Assembly (NCBI GenBank): GCA_937124965.1
Contig: CAKZLB010000010.1
Location: 62,001-126,000, forward strand
Source of the DNA: an uncultured Bacteroidota bacterium
GTDB lineage: Bacteria; Bacteroidota; Bacteroidia; NS11-12g; UBA9320
Reading direction: 5' to 3'
Length of the DNA stretch: 64,000 nucleotides
Shown: piece after piece, positions 42,725-50,477 of the stretch
How the letters are laid out: every line of letters begins with the position of its first letter
Numbering within the stretch: position 1 is the first letter of the stretch
Position numbers and translations under genes: made by a program
The notes under the pieces: model-generated
The model's database searches: none
Told to the model about the DNA's origin: nothing
What the model saw: only the letters and a program-made list of their open reading frames with translations

Positions 42725-43998
42725 GGTTTAAACAATATGTAAATATAAATTCCTCCTAAAATCAACAGAAAAAGTACACCTAAATAGGCAACACCGAATT
42801 TCCACTTTGGCCAAAACCCTTTCGGAAGTTGTTGTCTGACAATCATAATTCCAAATAGGGCTAAAATTGGAGCCGTAAGAAATGAAAAACTTGTAGCGAC
42901 AGTCACCATTTGCTTCATGTCTTTAATGAAAAATTGGAGAAGCACAAGTGCTCCAAGTGCAATCACAAAAAGCCAAGCAATGCGAATATTATTCATTGAC
43001 GATGATGGCATATTTGCAGATACCTCAGTTTCTATTGTGCTGTTATTGCTCGTTGAATTCCAAATTGTTCCAATACGTGTGAGCACTCGTGGCATGGCAT
43101 CTAAACAGGTTAGTGTGGTGCTAAACATGGTGGTAAAAGCGGCAATAGCTATTACCCAATACGACCATGGGCCAATGCTCGTGACATAAATATCAATGAG
43201 TTGCTGAGCATACGCCACGCCACCGGAAGCCAATTCAGCTCCAGTACCATAAATCACATTAGCTCCGAGAACTAAAAATGAAATACCGAGTAACGCCGTT
43301 CCCCAAAATCCAACCCTGAAATCGAATAGGGAAGAAGTAGGTTTTTGTTTCGGGTTATTTGCGAAGCTTTCTTCGCTCCAGATAGAATGCCAAATGGATA
43401 TGTCGAGCGGTGCAGGCATCCAACCTAAAAAGGCAATTAGAAAAACTAAATCAGATATTTCAAAAAAGTTAAATATTTTTCCTGGTTCCAAATCATTAAC
43501 TGGAGCCACGTAGGTAAATGATGACACCAATGCGATTATGGTCGTAATAGATAAGGTTACCATGATAACCTTCATTAATTTATCTAAAACGGAGAAGCGA
43601 CCAATGGCACTGATTGACAAACAAATAACCAATAAAATTGCGCTCATGGCAACAGGACTGATAGGTATTTGAGTGATTTTAATTGCTAACCCAGCGGTAA
43701 CGATGGTTACGGCAGCTTGAATAGTAAACATGGTTGCAACAGTTAATATAGCAACGATTGCTAACGCCCACTTACCAATTTTAGCATAGCCATGAAGGAG
43801 GTTGTTGCGTGTTAGTTGAGCATATTTTGGTCCTAGTTCAAAAAACGGGTATTTGAATATGTGGGCCAAGATTATTCCAATGATGAGTATATATCCATAT
43901 TCGGCACCCGCCTTCGTTGATTGCACGATATGCGAGACACCCACAGCGGCTCCTGCGTAAAGTAAACCAGGTCCTAACGCCTTAAGTTTTGAAAGCAT
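42721..43998 (-). CDS. Nramp-like transporter lacking the canonical DPGN motif
   Basis: 425 residues with about 11 membrane helices. The overall pattern is Nramp/MntH-like (LGPGLLYAGAA at helix 1, GWMPAPLDISIWHSIW at helix 6). Canonical Nramp transporters coordinate Mn or Fe through Asp and Asn of a helix-1 DPGN motif. Here that position reads GAAVGVSHIVQST, with no Asp/Asn pair, while the helix-6 MP is kept. The substrate may therefore differ from Mn/Fe, or may not be a divalent metal; this is unresolved. It is followed by a 4-base overlap with yqgE. Confidence 0.85.
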   Translation of the reverse strand: MLSKLKALGPGLLYAGAAVGVSHIVQSTKAGAEYGYILIIGIILAHIFKYPFFELGPKYAQLTRNNLLHGYAKIGKWALAIVAILTVATMFTIQAAVTIVTAGLAIKITQIPISPVAMSAILLVICLSISAIGRFSVLDKLMKVIMVTLSITTIIALVSSFTYVAPVNDLEPGKIFNFFEISDLVFLIAFLGWMPAPLDISIWHSIWSEESFANNPKQKPTSSLFDFRVGFWGTALLGISFLVLGANVIYGTGAELASGGVAYAQQLIDIYVTSIGPWSYWVIAIAAFTTMFSTTLTCLDAMPRVLTRIGTIWNSTSNNSTIETEVSANMPSSSMNNIRIAWLFVIALGALVLLQFFIKDMKQMVTVATSFSFLTAPILALFGIMIVRQQLPKGFWPKWKFGVAYLGVLFLLILGGIYIYILFKP

Positions 43999-44032
43999 GG
44001 GGAAAGATAATTTTTTTATAGAAAAATCACGT

Positions 44033-45511
44033 TTAACGGTTAACCATAATTTTTTGAGATGAAATGCCCCGAGAAGTTACTATTTCAATATTATAGATAC
44101 CATTAGTCAAACTACTAACATTGACTTCGTTTTTGCTGTAATCTAAATTGGTCTTTTGACCCGAAATATTAAATGCATGTATTGATAAAATCGGTTGCTG
44201 CGATTCTACAATTAAGACATTTTTACACGGATTCGGGTATAGTTTAAGTGGTTCTTCAATGTAAGGTTCTTCTATGCCAGTATACCGCCATTCAGATTCA
44301 GCAAATTCGCATCCGTTTGATGTTTTAAAATAATATTGTGTTATGAAATGAGAGTGGCAACGAATACATGTCCCAGCAGAAATAAATAAATTGGTAACGC
44401 CAAAACCTTGTGTACTTTGCGTAACACGGTTTTGATCGTAGCCCGATTGTATAAAAATCGCACTGTCACCATATGAGTAAAAATATTCAATATTACCTTG
44501 TTGGTGTTTAACTAGTTTAGAACACATTACCCGATACTGAGGTAAAGCTCCTGAGACACTCCAATATTGAGTATCTGAATATATTTTAGTTGGGATTAGA
44601 TTGAATATATCGGAATCCATGGTTGGATGATTTTTTATTTGCGTGCCTAATTCCATCTCAGTATCTACGCTTGAAAGCCTATATGGAGAAGTGGGATCAG
44701 GGAATGTGTAAGGATATGGGCCCGGAATATACTGAACGCCTTCAAGTTCTATTTTGAACTTACCAAGATTACCCGTAAGTCCCGTACAGGTCCACTTTCC
44801 AACAACAGATTTATATCTTGTGTCGGAGTCTGAAAAATGAAATTCGGAACCGATTTCAGGCTTAAAAAACTCTTTAAAAGTCATTTCCTTAAAACCAAAA
44901 AATTCTACTTCTTTGATGTTTCTTATGTCTTGGTGGAGGGTAATTAAATCAAACCAAACCGGAGACTTAACAAGTCCAAATTTTTTAGAAAGAATTAGTT
45001 GATATGTTATAGTGGATTTATCTTTTTTATTAAAAACCATCAACTCATCCGTCCGCAACGAATCATTACCGTTTTTAGTCAGCTTTTGAGTTTTAGAAGT
45101 TATATAGAAGCGATCATCATCCAATACTAGAAATGTAGAATCGTGGGCTTTATTTTTAAATCGAAAAGTAGTTGTGGGAATTTTACCAGCATGAGATTCC
45201 ACAAATTTCAGTTCCGTAAAAGAGTCGGTAACTAAAGCCCACTTACCGAAATTAGAGTTACTTGTTTGAAGCTTGAGATAATGTATAAATCCATTGCTTA
45301 TAAATGTATCCAATCTAGCAAACCAGCCTAAATCTATGATTGTAGTGTCTTTTTTTCGTTCGTATTGTCTAAAATCAATGCCCCTAATGAAAACGGAATC
45401 TTCGATGGGGTTCGTGTAATAGCGCAAACTGTCAAGTGGAAACATTTGCCAATTTTGGGCAAAGGCATTTGAACAAAAAAGAATGAGAAGTAAGATTAGT
45501 GCTGGTCGCAT
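44033..45511 (-). CDS. T9SS-sorted secreted protein with a single CxxCH
   Basis: 492 residues from ATG 45511, where a signal peptide begins (MRPALILLLILFCSNAFAQ). A longer frame from 45619 adds 36 residues that overlap the gapA terminator and are unlikely. The body is beta-rich and unrecognised. It carries CIRCH near residue 390, which could bind heme c or be a chance pattern. The C-terminus (LYPNPCKNVLIVES ... LTNGIYNIEIVTSRGISSQKIMVNR) is a T9SS sorting domain. Confidence 0.85.
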   Translation of the reverse strand: MRPALILLLILFCSNAFAQNWQMFPLDSLRYYTNPIEDSVFIRGIDFRQYERKKDTTIIDLGWFARLDTFISNGFIHYLKLQTSNSNFGKWALVTDSFTELKFVESHAGKIPTTTFRFKNKAHDSTFLVLDDDRFYITSKTQKLTKNGNDSLRTDELMVFNKKDKSTITYQLILSKKFGLVKSPVWFDLITLHQDIRNIKEVEFFGFKEMTFKEFFKPEIGSEFHFSDSDTRYKSVVGKWTCTGLTGNLGKFKIELEGVQYIPGPYPYTFPDPTSPYRLSSVDTEMELGTQIKNHPTMDSDIFNLIPTKIYSDTQYWSVSGALPQYRVMCSKLVKHQQGNIEYFYSYGDSAIFIQSGYDQNRVTQSTQGFGVTNLFISAGTCIRCHSHFITQYYFKTSNGCEFAESEWRYTGIEEPYIEEPLKLYPNPCKNVLIVESQQPILSIHAFNISGQKTNLDYSKNEVNVSSLTNGIYNIEIVTSRGISSQKIMVNR

Positions 45512-45550
45512 GTTCCGAAGATACACATAAAGAATTTCTTTTAATAACCC

Positions 45551-45585
45551 ACAAAAAAAGGCGCTACACAACGTGCGGCGCCTTT
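45551..45585 (-). terminator. Terminator of gapA
   Basis: On the minus strand, AAAGGCGC and GCGCCTTT form a perfect 8-bp stem followed by a T-run (seen as A7 on the plus strand). It begins 18 bp past the gapA stop. Confidence 0.85.
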
Positions 45586-45602
45586 CATATAATTTATTTT
45601 GA

Positions 45603-46598
<996 letters not shown>

Positions 46599-46623
46599 TT
46601 AGTGTTTGTTTTAGAAATGGGTG

Positions 46624-46631
46624 CAAAGGTA
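46624..46631 (-). promoter_or_regulatory. -7 box TACCTTTG of gapA
   Basis: On the minus strand TACCTTTG (followed by CAC) is an exact TAnnTTTG match. It gives a leader of about 30 nt before the gapA ATG at 46586. No distinct -33 TTG is visible. Confidence 0.55.
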
Positions 46632-46672
46632 AAATTTTTAAAAAATATGTTGTTGATTTATAGAAATATTTA

Positions 46673-46680
46673 TTCCTTTG
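46673..46680 (+). promoter_or_regulatory. Possible -7 box of tRNA-Glu
   Basis: TTCCTTTG (then C) differs from TAnnTTTG by one base. It would start the tRNA precursor near 46686, just before the left arm of the inverted repeat 46688-46695 / 46726-46733. Confidence 0.35.
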
Positions 46681-46741
46681 CAGCCTTGAAAATCGGAAGG
46701 AAGCGTTTGCAAGAGCAACACTCCACGATTTTCGATGACTT

Positions 46742-46813
46742 GGCCCCTTCGTCTATCGGTTAGGACGCCAGGTTTTCATCCTGGAAAGAGGGGTTCGATT
46801 CCCCTAGGGGCTA
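46742..46813 (+). tRNA. tRNA-Glu (anticodon UUC)
   Basis: A full cloverleaf can be drawn. The acceptor stem is GGCCCCT / AGGGGCT, the D-stem GTC/GAC, and the anticodon stem CCAGG/CCTGG with loop TTTTCAT (anticodon TTC at 46775-46777). The T-arm is AGGGG-TTCGATT-CCCCT and the discriminator is A. CCA is not encoded. A terminator follows 17 bp downstream. Its 3' end is duplicated at 50051-50075. Confidence 0.96.
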
Positions 46814-46826
46814 CAAACAAAGTAGC
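46801..46826 (+). repeat. Left copy of the tRNA-Glu 3'-end direct repeat
   Basis: This 26-base stretch spans the tRNA T-stem, acceptor 3' side and 13 bases downstream. It matches 50051-50075 at 23 of 26 positions (two substitutions, one deletion). It ends in the inverted repeat GCTAC-aaacaaa-GTAGC. Confidence 0.6.
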
Positions 46827-46830
46827 ACTG

Positions 46831-46862
46831 ATCCCGCTCCTAAAAAGAGCGGGATTTTTTTT
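46831..46862 (+). terminator. Terminator of tRNA-Glu
   Basis: ATCCCGCTC / GAGCGGGAT perfect 9-bp stem with a 7-base loop and a T8 tail. Confidence 0.9.
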
Positions 46863-47162
46863 GTTTAAGATTTTGGGGTTATTCCTGACATGGTTAATTC
46901 TTTTTACTTACTGGATACGCATCTTATTAACTTTTAAATAGCTCCTATGGCTTCCTTGTTGCCATGAATCATTTCAGAACGTTAGTCCTACTGATGTCTA
47001 TTATGGAAAAGCAAAACAGACGTTTAAGCAAATAAGTATAACTAAAACCTTAAATGCAAGAAAAATGCAGTATCAAAAATTAAACTTATTTTAGCAATAA
47101 ACTCTATCTTAACACTTTAACATAAACGTAAAAATTTCACTGGCGACGAACAATTAGAAATT
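46863..47162. other. AT-rich spacer after tRNA-Glu
   Basis: About 300 bp with no gene-like frame. It carries the presumed promoter and leader of the VCBS-repeat protein gene, but I cannot point to a consensus -7 box. Confidence 0.4.
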
Positions 47163-49721
47163 ATGAAAATAAAAAAAATCATATCATTGTACTGTGTTCT
47201 TCAACTGATACCTAAAACAACCTTTCCTAAGAATTTGAGAAATAAAAATTATCTCAAGTACATGATGTGCTTTATTTTGTTCTTTTCTTCTGTCTCGGTA
47301 GGCATATCTCAAGATCCTCTTTTTGCTAAAAACCCTCGCTTGCTCACCCTTAGAGCAAATGGAACCTATGAAATTTATTTAGCCGATTTGGATCATGACG
47401 GTGATCAGGACATTATCACTTCTATGGAATACTACTACAGAGATCAACTAGCTTGGTTTGAAAACAGTGGTTTGGGGGTCTATGGCCAGGAAAACTTAAT
47501 CTCAGCGGTTGAACCTTATAAAGATATTCAGAGAATGACAGTTGCTGACTTGGATCTAGATGGATTCATGGATGTAATCGCTGTTGATAAGGACAAGGGC
47601 CACCTCATCTGGCATCGCAATATGAAAGATAGCTTTAGCGAGGCAATCATTATTTCAACATGGGCTGATTTAATGGTTTCAATTGAAACAGGGGATATTG
47701 ATGGAGATGGTGATATAGACATTCTTTTTGGTCAGATGAATGGAGATAAAGTAGGTTGGTTCAAAAATGAAGGTTCTGGTGTTTTTATCAGACGCACCAT
47801 ATCTATTTCGATTAATATGATTAAAGAGGTACGATTGTCTGATATTGATGGTGATGGCGATTTGGATGTTATTTCTGCCTCCTATACCGATAATAAAATA
47901 GCCTTCTACAAGAACAATGGAACTGGGTCTTTCGAAAAGCAGAAAATAATTAGTACAGATGCGTTTCGTGCAATTAGACTTAATATAGCTGATTTGGATG
48001 GAGATGGTAGACCCGATGTGATTTCAAGTGCGCAGGGGGATGGTCAAATTGCCTGGTATAAAAATATAAATGGGGATAGTTTTAGTTCTAAGATGATTGT
48101 TGATTCACTCTACATGGGAGCTAAAGACATTGAAATGGTTGATATTGATCTTGATGGTGATGTAGATATACTTGCAGCTCATCAGCCCACAAATCAAGTA
48201 TTGCTTTACAAAAACGATAGCAAAGGCAATTTTTCTTCTGCTATCGTACTGGCTACAAGGCATAAAGTGGAACTCTTGTATCCCGCTGATATGGATGAAG
48301 ATGGCGATATTGATATAATTGTTGGATCAGATCTGGACGATGAATTTGTTTGGTTAGAAAACTTACAAAATGATCAAAATGTAGCAGGTGAAATTTTCTA
48401 TGATATCAATGGGAGTGGCAAAAGAGATTATTTTGAACCGGCTATTCTGTATGGAAGGGCGACAATAACACCAAAAAACGGGACCTATTCGATGAATCAA
48501 ATTGGAAAGTATAGTTTTCAAGTTGATACAGGTCGTTACGTAGTCAGCTACGATTCCCTGTCTTTAAAGAATTGGAAGTTTTCGGACGACTCATCATCTT
48601 ATACTATACAAGTTGATAAGGGAGTCAAACACAATAGGTTGGATTTTGGTTTTCGCCCTAAATATTTGAAATCACAATTTAAGCTCGAGTCACATGCAGC
48701 ATCACCAATATGTGGAAAGAGTTCTTCTATGACATTTAGTATTTACAACAGCGGTACTACATACTCAAATGGGGTGTTATGGATAACACTTGATCCTCAA
48801 ATTGCTGAATATTACTTTCACCTTGAACCAGATACGACAAGCGGGAAGCGTTTTGGTTGGAAGTATCAATACTTGTACCCCAGCCATAGGTTCGAGGTGT
48901 CGTTAGACATCAAAACGCCCTCTTATGATGGCTTGAAATTGAAGAATATTATCGAATCGGACTATACCGATAATCTAGGTCAAAAGACACTACATGAAGA
49001 ACTCAGTTATGTAGTTAACTGCCAAACGAACTCCTATTATAAAAGTCTTGAAGAAACAGATGGTGAGAATCAAGGTTATGCTTTTAGAGAAGACTTCCTT
49101 AACTATTCACTCGAATTTCAAAATACTGGAACAGATACGGTAAGAAGTGTTACCCTTATTGACACCCTCGATCCATCTCTTAATCCGCAGTCCTTTCACA
49201 TAGTCGGGAGCAGCCATCTCCGTAATTTAAAAGCGGAGCAGGATGGTTCTGTTGTACGCTTTTTCTTAGATTCAATCCGCTTGATTGATAGTGCGAGTAA
49301 TTTTGACCAAAGTAGAGCTTATATACGATATCGGGTTAAACCAAAATGGTCAATCAAAGACAGCACTATAATAGACAACACAGCACATGTAAAATTCGAC
49401 ATTAGTTCATCCTATAAAACTACCAATACTGTTTCGGTTGTGGTTGTGCACAATCCAGATCTGAGCGTAGAAGATGAAGAGCTACAGTTTTTAATTTGGC
49501 CGAATCCAGCGGATGAGTTTATTTATATCGATGCAGACAATTGGTCTGATTCCAAATTAATAATTTACAATCAACTTGGGCAGATTCAGTATGAGGCCGT
49601 GTTAGGTAATTCATCTACTCAATTGTATAGTCACAACTGGGAAGCAGGGGTTTATTTTGGTTTACTCTCCCATCCCGATGGTAGGTCTTCATGGAAAAAG
49701 TTGCTTATTAGTCATCATTAA
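47163..49721 (+). CDS. VCBS/FG-GAP-like repeat protein with DUF7619-like domain, T9SS-sorted
   Basis: 852 residues from ATG 47163. An ATG at 47262 is an alternative, because MMCFILFFSSVSVGISQ looks like the signal core. Residues about 65-415 hold roughly seven VCBS-like repeats with calcium-loop motifs (DLDHDGDQDII, DIDGDGDIDILFG, DLDGDGRPDVISS, DMDEDGDIDIIVG) and a recurrent W-F/Y-x-N strand. A short SdrD-like segment (about 420-500) and a DUF7619-like domain (about 620-770, ETDGENQGYAF, NYSLEFQNTGTDTVRSVTLIDTLDPSL) follow. The tail (LIWPNPADEFIYI ... WEAGVYFGLLSH) is a T9SS sorting domain. It lies inside the segment bounded by the tRNA-Glu 3'-end repeats. Confidence 0.9.
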   Translation: MKIKKIISLYCVLQLIPKTTFPKNLRNKNYLKYMMCFILFFSSVSVGISQDPLFAKNPRLLTLRANGTYEIYLADLDHDGDQDIITSMEYYYRDQLAWFENSGLGVYGQENLISAVEPYKDIQRMTVADLDLDGFMDVIAVDKDKGHLIWHRNMKDSFSEAIIISTWADLMVSIETGDIDGDGDIDILFGQMNGDKVGWFKNEGSGVFIRRTISISINMIKEVRLSDIDGDGDLDVISASYTDNKIAFYKNNGTGSFEKQKIISTDAFRAIRLNIADLDGDGRPDVISSAQGDGQIAWYKNINGDSFSSKMIVDSLYMGAKDIEMVDIDLDGDVDILAAHQPTNQVLLYKNDSKGNFSSAIVLATRHKVELLYPADMDEDGDIDIIVGSDLDDEFVWLENLQNDQNVAGEIFYDINGSGKRDYFEPAILYGRATITPKNGTYSMNQIGKYSFQVDTGRYVVSYDSLSLKNWKFSDDSSSYTIQVDKGVKHNRLDFGFRPKYLKSQFKLESHAASPICGKSSSMTFSIYNSGTTYSNGVLWITLDPQIAEYYFHLEPDTTSGKRFGWKYQYLYPSHRFEVSLDIKTPSYDGLKLKNIIESDYTDNLGQKTLHEELSYVVNCQTNSYYKSLEETDGENQGYAFREDFLNYSLEFQNTGTDTVRSVTLIDTLDPSLNPQSFHIVGSSHLRNLKAEQDGSVVRFFLDSIRLIDSASNFDQSRAYIRYRVKPKWSIKDSTIIDNTAHVKFDISSSYKTTNTVSVVVVHNPDLSVEDEELQFLIWPNPADEFIYIDADNWSDSKLIIYNQLGQIQYEAVLGNSSTQLYSHNWEAGVYFGLLSHPDGRSSWKKLLISHH

Positions 49722-49870
49722 TGTTTTGCCTCTTTAAACCTTATTACCAACTCTTCATAACCTTCGGTTACAGAAGGAATGAATATTCGATCATTAGCAT
49801 CTAGACTTTCAGCAGGGCTAACGGGCCAATGATTGTGGTTTGCGCTTCTACATCTATTTGGAGAAGGAAT
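49718..49870 (-). pseudogene. Orphan C-terminal coding fragment
   Basis: A minus-strand frame of 50 codons ends at TAA 49718-49720 and is preceded in frame by TAG at 49871-49873, with no ATG. The translation has natural protein composition (NHNHWPVSPAESLDANDRIF, then IPSVTEGYEELVIRFKEAKH), unlike random AT-rich sequence. I read it as the surviving C-terminus of a decayed gene. The family is not recognised. It overlaps the stop of the VCBS gene by 3 bases and lies just inside the right tRNA-end repeat. Confidence 0.5.
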
Positions 49871-50050
49871 CTAAGACCTGACAGTTTATTATCAAATAGT
49901 TAAAAGGTTTTAATAACCATCTCAAGATATAAAAATTAGTAGTTGATTATTAAAATCACCATCAGAAATAATCCCAACATTAATCTGATGAAGTCTCAAT
50001 TCAAACTTCGTGATTAATACTTAACCAAAAGAAAAATGTCCGACATAAGG

Positions 50051-50075
50051 CTCCTAAGGGCTACAAACAAGTAGC
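50051..50075 (+). repeat. Right copy of the tRNA-Glu 3'-end direct repeat
   Basis: Matches 46801-46826 at 23 of 26 positions, including the GGGCTACAAACAA core and the GCTAC ... GTAGC inverted repeat. No tRNA 5' half precedes it, so it is a 3'-end fragment. This is the classical form of an attachment-site duplication left by integration at a tRNA gene. Confidence 0.6.
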
Positions 50076-50077
50076 TT

Positions 50078-50115
50078 AAACCCTTGTAAGTCAAGAACTT
50101 GCAAGGGTTTTTATT
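50078..50115 (+). terminator. Terminator following the tRNA-end copy
   Basis: AAACCCTTG / CAAGGGTTT perfect 9-bp stem, with AAGT/ACTT pairing extending inward, followed by a T-rich tract. Confidence 0.8.
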
Positions 50116-50121
50116 TTAGTT

Positions 50122-50150
50122 GTGGTCGGTTTGGTGGTCGTTTCGCGACC
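50122..50150. repeat. GTGGTCG direct repeats plus inverted CGACC
   Basis: GTGGTCG occurs at 50122-50128 and 50134-50140, 12 bp apart. CGACC at 50146-50150 is inverted relative to them. Short spaced repeats of this kind next to a tRNA-derived junction could be integrase arm or core sites; this is inference. Confidence 0.35.
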
Positions 50151-50477
50151 TTTTAGGTATTAATCGAATAATTTAGATAACTAGGGTGGCTAACTATTGA
50201 TAGACAGTATCTATCTAATGGACAACATGAAATGAATGAAAGTCCTTTACATATAGACGGTAATGTATGAATGAAAACAGCTTGTCCGTCAACCGATGAA
50301 AACACACATATAAACACAAGATTGGTAAAACGTTCTCTTGGATTTTGGAATCTAACTAACGACAAATTATTTAGGTAGACTAGATAGTAAGCAAAGAAAG
50401 GTGGTTTTATCGTACTTCAGCGGTTTAACATGCAACTTACCAATCTCCAAACTTTATAGAAAAGAACATGAAGTATT

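Larger units (their letters stand above)
49871..50477. other. Non-coding region containing the right repeat junction
   Basis: About 600 bp without a convincing gene. It holds the tRNA-Glu 3'-end copy (50051-50075), a terminator (50078-50115) and a GTGGTCG direct and inverted repeat cluster (50122-50150). A 70-codon minus-strand frame at 50153-50365 looks spurious. Confidence 0.55.

Noticed and set aside
46735-46941. 68-codon plus-strand frame
   Set aside because: Runs through tRNA-Glu and its terminator, so it is not a protein gene.
50153-50365. 70-codon minus-strand frame
   Set aside because: No signal peptide, motif or promoter support; Cys/Ser-rich shadow-like composition.
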